Source: Thermoproteota archaeon
GTDB taxonomy: Archaea; Thermoproteota; Thermoprotei_A; EX4484-217-1
Direction: 5' to 3'
Assembly: GCA_029258915.1 (NCBI GenBank)
Contig: JAPDJU010000013.1
Location: forward strand, 1 to 33,260
DNA: 33,260 nt
A program made the position numbers and the translations under genes. The notes under the pieces are model-generated. The model ran no database searches and was not told the DNA's origin. It was given only the letters and a program-made list of their open reading frames with translations. The stretch's first letter is position 1; every line of letters starts with the position of its first letter. Below, piece by piece: positions 8,770 through 16,240 of the stretch.

Positions 8770-9321
8770 TTACTTAACTAGCTTAAGCTCCTTTAATTTA
8801 TTTAGAACTTTAAAAACATTTACCTCAACACTATCATGCTCAGTATCAACAGTAACTTCAGGTTTCTCAGGGGGTTCGTAGGGGTCATCTATTCCGGTCA
8901 TGTGCTTTATTTCTCCACGTAAAGCTTTCTTATAAAGTCCCTTAACATCTCTTCTAATGCATTCTTTAAGACTACATTTAACATAAACTTCAACAAATGG
9001 AATATTTTCTTCCTCAATAATTTTCTTAATTTCAGCCCTAACATCCCTATATGGTGAAACAAAACTACATAAAACAACAACACCGTTTCTAGCAAGTAAT
9101 CGTGCGATCCAAGCAACCCTTAAGAGATGAATTCTACGTTGCTCTCTAGTAAAACCCGCATCAGGGTTAATAGTTTTCCTAACCCAGTCACCGTCAAGAA
9201 CTTCTACACGATAACCCATAGACCTAAGTTTTTCAGCAACACCATTAGCAACAGTAGACTTACCGCTGCTAGGCAGACCAGTAAACCAAACAACAAATCC
9301 CTTATCTAGACGTCTCAACAA
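8770..9321 (-). CDS. cysC: Adenylylsulfate (APS) kinase
   Basis: Phosphorylates APS to PAPS with ATP. The 183-residue length is typical. Walker A GLPSSGKST is at 15-23, LDGD at 42-45, GFTREQRRIHLLRVAWIA at 56-73 is the conserved APS-binding helix, CSFVSPYRDVR at 85-95 holds the serine that precedes PYR, and the DDPYEPPEKPEVTVDT region closes the lid. First gene of the operon. GGTGAT just upstream supports a TTG start at 9321 or 9318. With sat next door this gives a complete sulfate-to-PAPS pathway. Confidence 0.93.
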   Translation of the reverse strand: MLRRLDKGFVVWFTGLPSSGKSTVANGVAEKLRSMGYRVEVLDGDWVRKTINPDAGFTREQRRIHLLRVAWIARLLARNGVVVLCSFVSPYRDVRAEIKKIIEEENIPFVEVYVKCSLKECIRRDVKGLYKKALRGEIKHMTGIDDPYEPPEKPEVTVDTEHDSVEVNVFKVLNKLKELKLVK

Positions 9322-9370
9322 CTATCACCAAACACAGCAGCATCGTTTCACAGCAAATAGGTAGTCCTAG

Positions 9371-9382
9371 TAAATATTTAAG
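9371..9382 (-). promoter_or_regulatory. Probable TATA box of the sulfate-activation operon
   Basis: On the minus strand CTTAAATATTTA lies about 50-60 bases upstream of the apsK start, which leaves a short leader that carries the GGTGAT ribosome-binding site. No other gene sits between it and the methyltransferase remnant at 9514. Confidence 0.4.
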
Positions 9383-9513
9383 CTAATTGTTTAAACTTTC
9401 TTCTCCACACATAGTTAACTATTATGCTATTGAATAGATAATATTATGTTGTCTAAACGTATCACTATAGTGAGTGTACTAGCATAATAGACATAGATTT
9501 TCTAAAATAAAGT

Positions 9514-10066
9514 AAGAGACCGTTCTATATCAGTAGGTATTCCTAGTATTAATGAGGAAGAAGGTTTTCTCATATACTCATTAACATACATGTATTCAAC
9601 TATGAGGAAAGAAAAAACTATACATTATTGATGCTGGTGCTGGCATCGGATATTCAACCTTATGGATAGCTAAAGCGCTTGAAGATTCCAACTGTAAACA
9701 ATGCTTAGTGAAAGCTATAGAAATATTTCCATACTATGCCAGTGAAATCTTAGACACAATTAACGGATATGGTTTTAGAAAAGTTAGAACCAAAGCTTTA
9801 AACATAGACGCTATAGAATACATTTCAAAGTAGATGATGAATGCGTAGATGTAGCATTTATAGATATAGATAAACAAAGATACCCATTAATGCTTAATAT
9901 CTTACCTAGTAAAATTAAAGACCATGGTATGATAATATTTCATAATGCAATACGTCCCCCACCGCCAAAAGAATTTTTAGACCAAGCCACCAAGTCTCCG
10001 TGGAAATCGACAATAATCCCAACCTCTTTAGGGATACTGTTAGGCTTTAAAATTGGTAGGCATTAA
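9514..10066 (+). pseudogene. Broken SAM-dependent O-methyltransferase
   Basis: Three frames each carry part of one catechol-O-methyltransferase-like protein. Frame one gives SINEEEGFLIYSLTYMYSTM, frame two (from about 9606) gives KLYIIDAGAGIGYSTLWIAK with the SAM-binding glycine loop and ends at TAG 9832, and frame three gives DECVDVAFIDIDKQRYPLML, then GMIIFHNA with the motif near the metal site. At least two frameshifts separate them, so no full enzyme can be made. The ends of the reading frames agree with a protein of about 180 residues. It lies between the sulfate operon and the export protein and has no obvious operon partner. Confidence 0.8.
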
Positions 10067-10152
10067 AGAAAACATGTGATTAATTTCTACCTTTGCTACA
10101 TCTTTAATTTATAGAAACAATTTAATAGCAGTTTTCTAAACTATGCTTAAGA

Positions 10153-10656
10153 ATGATAGAAATGATAGAACATGAACTAGTAAAGCTAATAGCTTTTTCA
10201 GTAATGCCCGCTTTTGAAGCTAGAGCAGCAATAGCCTATGCTATAATATTCCTGGACAAGAACAATATACCATTATTCATAATACTTACAGCGTTATCGG
10301 CAATTATAGGGGTAACAGTATACTATTTTCTCACTAGTTTTGAAAAATGGATTAGAAAGAACGGCAGCTACGCTAAGAAAATTATCTGCATAATTTACGA
10401 GAAGTACATTGACCATTTAAGGTTAAGAACTAGGAAGTATGTTGAAAAATACGGTTTCATAGGGTTAACATTGTTCATAGCAATACCTCTCCCAGGAAGC
10501 GGCGTTTGGACAGGGGCATTGGTAGCGAATATTTTCAATATAGAGTATAGGAAAGCAATACCTGCAATATTTATTGGAGCATATTTAGCTTCAACCATAG
10601 CATGGGCTTTAACACATTTCGGCATAGTAACTTACGAGTTCTTAATTGCACCTTAA
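10153..10656 (+). CDS. Small multidrug export family membrane protein
   Basis: A 167-residue membrane protein of the small multidrug export family (DUF with a conserved P.xEaR...PyA start). It shows MPAFEARAAIAYAI near 17-31, three or four hydrophobic segments, a basic loop (KWIRKNGSYAKK) and the conserved IPLPGSGVWTGALVA at about 114-128, followed by a last helix. Transport activity in this family is poorly tested. ATG at 10153 fits the length. It stands alone; the insertion-related region begins right after it. Confidence 0.75.
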   Translation: MIEMIEHELVKLIAFSVMPAFEARAAIAYAIIFLDKNNIPLFIILTALSAIIGVTVYYFLTSFEKWIRKNGSYAKKIICIIYEKYIDHLRLRTRKYVEKYGFIGLTLFIAIPLPGSGVWTGALVANIFNIEYRKAIPAIFIGAYLASTIAWALTHFGIVTYEFLIAP

Positions 10657-10659
10657 ATT

Positions 10660-10863
10660 TTAAAGTAGAGCATTATAGGAAACATGTTTAAATAAACCTT
10701 TATAACCGTTCACCTCTTCCGTAGCTTTGTGTATCAAATTATATCTTTCTATACATGCTACGGAAGGTTCATCACGGTTTATTATCCTCCAAGCCCACCC
10801 TGCGGCTCCAGAGAGGTTTCTGTAATCCCCAGAGCCATCGGCGAACTTGGATTCATCAAAGAC
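10660..10863 (-). pseudogene. Relic of a TnpB C-terminus (GC-rich, no start)
   Basis: An open minus-strand stretch of 67 codons without a start codon, much richer in G+C than its surroundings. It contains ADGSGDYRNLSGAAGWAW. The DGS...(A)AG pattern and the matching DNA (GGCGATGG ... GCCGCAGG) resemble the tail of the IS607 TnpB in this window (GDGSHAPNSAG; GGTGATGG ... TCCGCAGG). It runs into the stem-loop at 10705-10773 as the IS607 tnpB runs into its own. I read it as the 3' end of a lost minus-strand tnpB; an unrelated structured RNA gene is the alternative. Confidence 0.45.
10705..10773 (-). ncRNA. Solo TnpB guide-RNA-like stem-loop (copy A)
   Basis: Minus strand 5' to 3': GATGAAC, left arm CTTCCGTAGC (10757-10766), an inner pair ATGTAT/ATACAC-like, right arm GCTACGGAAG (10716-10725), then GGTGAACGGT (10705-10714). 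The 10-base arms are perfectly complementary. The same layout with different arms is found at 23906-23964 and 24199-24264. No complete tnpB lies on this strand here. Possible guide-like sequence would start at 10704 going left. RNA expression is not shown. Confidence 0.5.
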
Positions 10864-10921
10864 TCATAGCCCTCATTATCTCATCAGGCTCAGTATACAC
10901 CAGATGTCTTATATACGAGAT

Positions 10922-10930
10922 GTTATATAA
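10922..10930 (+). promoter_or_regulatory. TATA box for the RHH/TnpB-like pair
   Basis: GTTATATAA is centred about 23 bases before the ATG at 10949, and GAGGGTTATC directly before that ATG gives a ribosome-binding site. The pair therefore has its own promoter. Confidence 0.5.
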
Positions 10931-10948
10931 GTATTTCTGAGGGTTATC

Positions 10949-11104
10949 ATGGTTAAGAAGACTATTGATATACCTGATGAGCTTTGGGAGGAGTTCATGC
11001 TTAGAGCGGTAAAGAAGTTTGGATACTATGGTGCTATTAAGAAAGCTGTAAGAGAGGCAATTGAGTTATGGCTAGAAAGAGAGAGAAAATTAAGCCCACA
11101 ATAA
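10949..11104 (+). CDS. Short ribbon-helix-helix-like protein upstream of a TnpB-like gene
   Basis: A 51-residue protein. MVKKTIDIPDELWEEFMLRA is a typical ribbon-helix-helix opening (strand then helix), followed by GYYGAIKKAVREAIELWLER, a second amphipathic helix. GAGG lies 7 bases before the ATG. Its last 37 bases overlap the TnpB-like gene in another frame, so the two are translated from one message. It may repress the element or act as a partner of the nuclease-like protein; this is inference. Confidence 0.7.
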   Translation: MVKKTIDIPDELWEEFMLRAVKKFGYYGAIKKAVREAIELWLERERKLSPQ

Positions 11105-12114
11105 TCGGGAGGTTAACCATTAGTAGACCTGAAGATAGAGCTTGGCTTTTACTCCTTATGAGGAAGTTTAGAGAAGCAATAGAAATGGCACATCACCTAC
11201 TAAGAAAAGGATTAAAAGAAAGTGAAGTTAAGAGGAGAATAACAAAATACCTATCAAATGCTTGGTACTCAACTTCAGCTATTAAGAGAGCTAAGCTATA
11301 TCTTAATCAACCATATTTGAAGTTAAGGAAACCACAACTATTCTCAGTTGGAAGTAGAGATGAGAAAGGTAATAGAAATATTAAGCTAGTTAGTACAAGT
11401 GAAGTTCTAATTAAAATACCTCATGCAACTGGGGAACATAGTTGGCTTAAAGCTAGAGTTAAATTCGGAGAAAAACACATACCTATAATCAGAGAATTAG
11501 CTACAGGAAACTACAGTTATGGAGCTAGTATAGTATTAAAGGAGAAGAATAAAGAATTCCCTTTCTACCTTCACCTCCACGTCCCACTCGAACTCTACAT
11601 TAAATACATGAGAAAGGAGTCTGAAGCTAAGATAATGGGGCATATTGCTGGTTTTGATTTTAACCCTGATAGAATATGCATGGTAATAATAGACCAGAAC
11701 GGTATAATTAGAGATGTAAGGAATGAGCATTTCCCAGAGGTTACATCACATGGATTTTCAAGAGATAAAGCTAGAACTGTTAGGAGAGAAGCGGTCGCTA
11801 AGCTAGTTAAGTATGCTAGAGAGCATGGAGTAAAATACTACGTTATTGAAGACCTATCCAAACCAAAACCCAAAGGTACAAGGACTGCAAAGAGGAAGAT
11901 ATCTAGAATGGCTTTAAGAGAGTTTATACAGCAAATGGAAGTACTAGTGCCTAAAGTGGATGGAGTATTAATTAAAGTCAACCCAGCATACTCATCAGTA
12001 AGTGCTAGGATAATAGCAGAAGACCTAGGTTTAGACATTCACACAGCATCAGCATACATAATAGCACTAAGAAGCATAAAAAGATACGCAACGACACAGA
12101 AAGTTATAACCTAA
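11068..12114 (+). CDS. TnpB-related RuvC-fold protein without zinc finger
   Basis: A 348-residue OrfB/TnpB relative. RuvC-like acidic residues are all visible: Asp197 (IAGFDFNPDRICMVIID), Glu261 (YYVIEDLSKPK) and Asp323 (LGLDIHTASAYIIALR). The CxxC...CxxC zinc finger that TnpB has between the NP..S motif (VNPAYSSVSA, about 304-313) and the last Asp is absent, with only about 10 residues in between. There is no tnpA transposase beside it. It is preceded by an overlapping RHH gene and followed 20 bases later by the tail of a thi4 gene. Known TnpB proteins are RNA-guided nucleases; this zinc-finger-less branch is less studied. Confidence 0.8.
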   Translation: MARKREKIKPTIIGRLTISRPEDRAWLLLLMRKFREAIEMAHHLLRKGLKESEVKRRITKYLSNAWYSTSAIKRAKLYLNQPYLKLRKPQLFSVGSRDEKGNRNIKLVSTSEVLIKIPHATGEHSWLKARVKFGEKHIPIIRELATGNYSYGASIVLKEKNKEFPFYLHLHVPLELYIKYMRKESEAKIMGHIAGFDFNPDRICMVIIDQNGIIRDVRNEHFPEVTSHGFSRDKARTVRREAVAKLVKYAREHGVKYYVIEDLSKPKPKGTRTAKRKISRMALREFIQQMEVLVPKVDGVLIKVNPAYSSVSARIIAEDLGLDIHTASAYIIALRSIKRYATTQKVIT

Positions 12115-12135
12115 AGTTTCTGCCCCTTACTTGTA

Positions 12136-12426
12136 ATGTGCAAAGCTGTAGTAGATGCGACAGGACATGATGCTGAAGTGTTAAGTGTTGCTTCCAGGAA
12201 AATACCTGAATTTAACCTGCAACTTATCGGAGAAAAATCAGCATATTCAAGTATTGGCGAAAAACTTGTCGTAGAAAATTCAGGTAGAGTTGTTCCGGGA
12301 CTTTACGTTGCAGGTATGGCAGTTGCAGCTCTCCATGGAACACCTAGAATGGGACCAATATTTGGAGGTATGCTTCTTTCAGGGAAAAAAGTAGCGGAAG
12401 CTATACTATCAGATGTTAAAGGTTAA
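12136..12426 (+). pseudogene. C-terminal fragment of thiazole synthase (Thi4) / ribose-1,5-bisphosphate isomerase-like protein
   Basis: The last 96 residues of a Thi4-family protein of about 260: [20 protein letters not shown], then [20 protein letters not shown] and [18 protein letters not shown], which are the family's conserved C-terminal motifs. The FAD/NAD-binding N-terminal half is not present anywhere in the window. The match starts about 20 bases after the TnpB-like stop codon, so the gene looks cut off by the mobile pair, with loss of its first two thirds. A short in-frame ATG exists but the fragment should not be active. Confidence 0.85.
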
Positions 12427-12429
12427 AGC

Positions 12430-12543
12430 ATGACAAATAAGTGTAGCATATGCCATGTAAGAATAGCTACTTTAACATGTAGGAGATGTAAACGTAAAAT
12501 ATGTGTAAAATGCATGACACATCATGGCCTCTGTAAAGAGTAG
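12430..12543 (+). CDS. Zinc-binding microprotein (37 residues)
   Basis: Reads MTNKCSICHVRIATLTCRRC then KRKICVKCMTHHGLCKE. It has three CxxC pairs plus a late HH and Cys, enough to bind two zinc ions in a treble-clef or HIT/B-box-like finger. It starts 3 bases after the thi4 fragment stop and so sits in that transcription unit. Function unknown; RNA or protein binding is usual for such fingers. Confidence 0.6.
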   Translation: MTNKCSICHVRIATLTCRRCKRKICVKCMTHHGLCKE

Positions 12544-12569
12544 AGAAAAACTTCCTAGGTTAGAGGAAC

Positions 12570-12698
12570 ATGCCATTCCAAGTTAAAGGATATAGTGGAA
12601 GTTTAAGATGCAGTGTATGCGGTAAAATAGTAGTAAAACCATTTGCACAGCTTAAAACATGCTGCGTAAATAAACCAGTAAAAGACAGGAGCAAATAA
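12570..12698 (+). CDS. Zinc-ribbon microprotein (42 residues)
   Basis: MPFQVKGYSGSLRCSVCGKI is followed by a stretch ending LKTCCVNKPVKDRSK. One CxxCGK knuckle and a later CC can form a small zinc ribbon. AGAGGA lies 3-4 bases before the ATG. It follows the first zinc microprotein by 26 bases, and the two may be one functional unit or remains of one longer gene. Confidence 0.5.
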   Translation: MPFQVKGYSGSLRCSVCGKIVVKPFAQLKTCCVNKPVKDRSK

Positions 12699-12960
12699 AA
12701 ACAAGACGTAAAAATTCGCTTACTAGAAGATTTATTCTCTAAAACGTTTAAAGACCTCGTTTATTCATCGAAAATACCATAGTCTAGCATTGCTATGTAC
12801 AGGGGCAACGCAATATAATTACTTGGGAATAGAAATTAAATTCTCTAAACAAAAACTGCTCCTTACAAGCTTAGCCAAGCTTTGCAAATAAGAGATATTT
12901 CTTAAGCTTATTTTTAAACCTGGTTTAGTGTTATGTGAATTAAACTTTAACTACTTATAT
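12699..12960 (+). other. Intergenic stretch without recognisable gene
   Basis: AT-rich, stops in all frames, no repeats that I can see. Its right end leads into the promoter of the tryptophanase-family gene. Confidence 0.5.
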
Positions 12961-12993
12961 GTAATTAATATATTTTTTAATTGGGGATTCTGC

Positions 12994-14439
12994 ATGATCG
13001 TTGTGAAGTCTTCTAAAGGCGGTGAATTACGTGTAGATGGATATAGAGTTAGAGTTGTAGAAAAACTTCGACTACCTTCTCTAGATGAAAGGTTTAAAGC
13101 TATAAAGGAAGCAGGCTGGAATACTTTCCTACTTAGAAACGAACATGTATTTCTCGATATGCTCACCGATAGCGGGGTAAATGCTATGAGCGATAAGCAG
13201 CTTGCAGCTATGATTGCTGCTCAAGACTCTTATGCTGGAAGCATGACCTTCTATGAATTCGTTAAAACTGTAAAAGAAGTTTTAGGTTTTGAATACGTAC
13301 TACCAACCCATCAAGGAAGAGGGGCGGAACATATACTAGCTAAAACATTCGTTAAACCTGGTTCCGTAATTCCTATGAACTACCATTTTACAACAACAAA
13401 AGTACATTTCGAACTGGCAGGTGCACAAGTCTTAGAATTATATATTGATGAAGCATTAAAAACTAAAAGCACCCATCCTTTCAAAGGTAATATGGACCCT
13501 GAAAAACTAAGGGAAGCTATTAGAAAATATGGTAAAGAAAACATCCCATTTGTTAGAATGGAAGCAACAACAAACCTTATAGGCGGTCAGCCGTTCTCAA
13601 TGGAGAACTTGAAAACAATTAAGCAGATTTGTGAAGAACACAACATCCCCTTAGTATTAGACGGTAGCATGATTGACTGGAATGCTTACCTAATAAATCA
13701 AAGAGAAGAAGGCTACAAAAACATGTCTATCGCGGAAATAATTAAGGAAATGTGTAGTTTAGCAGACATATTCTATGCAAGCGCAAGAAAAGCAATGTGC
13801 GTTAGAGGAGGATTCATAGCAACAAACAATAAGAAGTTTATAGAGAAAATGAAAGAATGGCTACCAGTATATGAAGGATTTTTCACGTATGGTGGAATGT
13901 CTATAAAAGAACTGGGAGCTATGGCTGTTGGACTAAGAGAAATGGTTAACGAATCACTCATAGGTACAGAAGTAGAGCAGATAAAATATTTTGCCGAAAA
14001 ACTCACTAAAGAAGGTGTTCCAGTAGTCCTTCCTCCAGGAGGCTTAGGTCTCCATTTAGATGCAATGGAATTTCTACCTCACATTCCTCAAAACCAATAT
14101 CCTGCAGGAGCTTTAGCAGCAGCACTCTACATAGTGTCTGGAATAAGGGCTATGGAAAGAGGGACAATGTCTATGGAAAGAGATAAGGAGGGAAGAGAAA
14201 TATTTTCAGACCTAGAATTAGTAAGAATAGCTTTTCCAAGAAGAGTGTATTTAAGATCACATATAGACTACGCAGTAGATAGAATAGTTTGGCTATATGA
14301 ACACAGAAACTTAATAAAAGGACTAAAATGGGTTTACGAACCCCCAGTGCTAAGATTCTTCCTAGGAAGATTAAAGGATATAGAGAATTGGGGAAAAGAA
14401 CTATACGAAACATATAAGAAAGAACTAGGAAACTATTAA
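12994..14439 (+). CDS. tnaA: Beta-eliminating lyase, tryptophanase/tyrosine phenol-lyase family
   Basis: A PLP enzyme of about 481 residues that splits tryptophan (or tyrosine) to indole (or phenol), pyruvate and ammonia. THQGRGAEHIL near 105-115 is the PLP-phosphate loop, LVLDGSMI has the Asp (about 223) that contacts the pyridine nitrogen, and YASARKAMCVRGGFIA holds the Schiff-base lysine (about 266). ATG 12994 is preferred over earlier starts: GGGGA lies 7-10 bases upstream and AATATATTT (12967-12975) is about 23 bases upstream. Tryptophanase and tyrosine phenol-lyase cannot be separated by eye. In hyperthermophilic archaea it would serve peptide or amino-acid catabolism. Confidence 0.88.
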   Translation: MIVVKSSKGGELRVDGYRVRVVEKLRLPSLDERFKAIKEAGWNTFLLRNEHVFLDMLTDSGVNAMSDKQLAAMIAAQDSYAGSMTFYEFVKTVKEVLGFEYVLPTHQGRGAEHILAKTFVKPGSVIPMNYHFTTTKVHFELAGAQVLELYIDEALKTKSTHPFKGNMDPEKLREAIRKYGKENIPFVRMEATTNLIGGQPFSMENLKTIKQICEEHNIPLVLDGSMIDWNAYLINQREEGYKNMSIAEIIKEMCSLADIFYASARKAMCVRGGFIATNNKKFIEKMKEWLPVYEGFFTYGGMSIKELGAMAVGLREMVNESLIGTEVEQIKYFAEKLTKEGVPVVLPPGGLGLHLDAMEFLPHIPQNQYPAGALAAALYIVSGIRAMERGTMSMERDKEGREIFSDLELVRIAFPRRVYLRSHIDYAVDRIVWLYEHRNLIKGLKWVYEPPVLRFFLGRLKDIENWGKELYETYKKELGNY

Positions 14440-14538
14440 ACACAACACCTTAAACATCACCATATAATCGATGAAAGCAAAACTTTTTCCTCACATAAAC
14501 CATGTTTAAACTTCACTTAGCATGTGTGGTGTTTAGTT

Positions 14539-15516
14539 TTGAAAATTACCCTGCTAGTCCATGGAGACAGCGATGGCGTTGTTTCAGGAGCTTTAGCTTA
14601 CAAGTTCTTCATGACCAAATATAAACTACATTCTATAGATGTTTTCTTCAGTCACCCAGCAGGTTTACATGCTGATTTAAAAGATTTCGCTAAACCAGGG
14701 GACATAGTTTTTATTGCAGATATAGCCCTTAGCGAGCTTCATTTAGAAGAATTGATAAAGCTTTTTGAAATTTACAGTAACAAAGGCGAACTAATATATG
14801 TCGACCACCATCCAGAACCTATCAATATTAAGGTTAAAGAACTTCCAGGAACAATAGTTTACGATAAATGCTGCTCTACTTCAGAACTTACATACAGGTT
14901 TTTCGAAAACCAGTTAGGCTTCGAATATAGCCGTATAGCATTGTATGGTGCTATAGGAGACTACCTTGACGAAACTGTTTGGGTTAAAGAAGCCATGGAG
15001 AAATGGGATAAGAGAAGCATATATTTTGAAGCAGGAGTTCTATCACAAGGTCTAGAAGCTAGTAGGAAAATGTATGATTTCAAAAGACATATTGTTAAAC
15101 ATTTAAGCGAAAACAGGTTGCCAAGCAGTCTTAGCGAACTACTTGTCAGAGCACTTATAGAATCCATTAACGAAGAGGAATTGAGAATATGGGTTAAACA
15201 AAATAAGCAATCAATGGAAAACATAGGCTACGTTATAGAACCCCCTGGAAGCCTTGGAAGAGCAGCAAACTATGCAAAAACATATACAGGAAAACCCGTA
15301 GGCTTAGCAGCAAGTAAACATAGAAACAACTATGTAATGAGTCTAAGAGCTAAAAGGAACATAGACTTAAACAAAATACTAAGAATAATAACGCCAAAAT
15401 ACCATGGAACAGGAGGAGGCCACCCCTTCGCAGCAGGAGCCCGAATACCAATAAGCTACTTTAGAGAATTCTTGCAAACACTCAACACAACAATAGGCAA
15501 GTACATGGAAACTTAG
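14539..15516 (+). CDS. DHH/DHHA1 phosphoesterase
   Basis: About 325 residues. It shows LLVHGDSDGVVSGAL (motif I), FIADIAL (motif II), VDHHPEP (the DHH motif), GAIGDYLDETV (motif IV) and the intact DHHA1 motif GTGGGHPFAAGARI near the C-terminus. This is the complete oligoribonuclease/pAp-phosphatase-like arrangement, unlike the DHH gene at 6317-7354. TTG at 14539 is chosen because GTGGTG ends 7 bases before it; GTG at 14524 would add five residues. It follows the tryptophanase-family gene by about 100 bases. Substrate is not evident. Confidence 0.8.
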   Translation: MKITLLVHGDSDGVVSGALAYKFFMTKYKLHSIDVFFSHPAGLHADLKDFAKPGDIVFIADIALSELHLEELIKLFEIYSNKGELIYVDHHPEPINIKVKELPGTIVYDKCCSTSELTYRFFENQLGFEYSRIALYGAIGDYLDETVWVKEAMEKWDKRSIYFEAGVLSQGLEASRKMYDFKRHIVKHLSENRLPSSLSELLVRALIESINEEELRIWVKQNKQSMENIGYVIEPPGSLGRAANYAKTYTGKPVGLAASKHRNNYVMSLRAKRNIDLNKILRIITPKYHGTGGGHPFAAGARIPISYFREFLQTLNTTIGKYMET

Positions 15517-15528
15517 TTCTTACCTTAC

Positions 15529-15540
15529 TCTTTTTCTTTT
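15529..15540 (+). terminator. T-rich stretch after the DHH gene
   Basis: TCTTTTTCTTTT begins 13 bases after the DHH stop and lies between convergent genes, as expected for an archaeal U-tract terminator. No stem is needed. Confidence 0.4.
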
Positions 15541-15578
15541 ACTGTATTTCATGATGTTTTCTTCATTACTTCTGAAAC

Positions 15579-16049
15579 CTACTGTTTATATTTCAGCGCT
15601 TCTCCAAGTTTTTCTAAAAATTCACCTACCTTAACGCCTTTCACTTTTAACAGCAATTTATTGTTTCTTTTAAACTCAACATCCCCAATATCTAATAGAT
15701 AACCTATTCCAGGTCCTCTACCGGTAACTATCAATACTCCCCATTCGACAGCTCCAGCCCATTTCCTAGGTTTACCACCTTTAACTATAATCTTAGATTC
15801 TCTAAGCTCATCTAAAGGCACTTTACTTACAACCACTCCTCTACGCAGTACTTTCACACCTTCACTATCAATAACATATATGAAACTTAGCTTACTCCAA
15901 AGCCAAAGCACCACCAAAAATGAAAGCAACAAGCTAATAGTGTAAACTCTAACTAAAAGTAAAGCTAAAGACAGGCTAAATAGTAAAAGTAAAACAGTAG
16001 AAACCGTAGGATCCCATAAACTTCTCCTACTCTTAAAAAATATAACCAC
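15579..16049 (-). CDS. Membrane protein with PH-like domain
   Basis: A 156-residue protein with two N-terminal hydrophobic segments (about 17-34 and 36-55). A beta-rich domain follows (FIYVIDSEGVKVLRRGVVV, VPLDELRESKIIVKGG...GVLIVTGRGPGIGYLLDIG) like the bacterial-PH/YdbT-type domains that follow a hairpin of two helices. It ends with an amphipathic helix (GEFLEKLGEAL). GTG start at 16049 with GGTG upstream. It is monocistronic and divergent from the metzincin gene. Function unknown. Confidence 0.55.
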   Translation of the reverse strand: MVIFFKSRRSLWDPTVSTVLLLLFSLSLALLLVRVYTISLLLSFLVVLWLWSKLSFIYVIDSEGVKVLRRGVVVSKVPLDELRESKIIVKGGKPRKWAGAVEWGVLIVTGRGPGIGYLLDIGDVEFKRNNKLLLKVKGVKVGEFLEKLGEALKYKQ

Positions 16050-16240
16050 TAAAGTAACACCAACCTATACTTTCTAAAAACGTATCTACAAAACCACTAT
16101 TTAAAATAACACTTGCCTTCGTAAAAATAAAGTTAGGATATGCCCTTCTAAATTATTAAAAACTGTTTAAAATAAAGTATAGTATAATGTAGGACGTAGT
16201 AGAGTTTATTAAGCATACTAGGTATAGCTTTAACCGCGAA

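Noticed and set aside
9461-9470. Short palindrome CACTATAGTG upstream of the methyltransferase remnant
   Set aside because: Ten bases in AT-rich DNA are expected by chance and no gene start with a promoter is near.
10755-10940. Plus-strand open frame of 61 codons over the GC-rich region
   Set aside because: It lies opposite the TnpB-tail relic and stem-loop, has no ribosome-binding site and resembles no family.
14171-14443. Minus-strand frame opposite the tryptophanase-family gene
   Set aside because: Shadow of a well-supported gene with conserved motifs on the plus strand.
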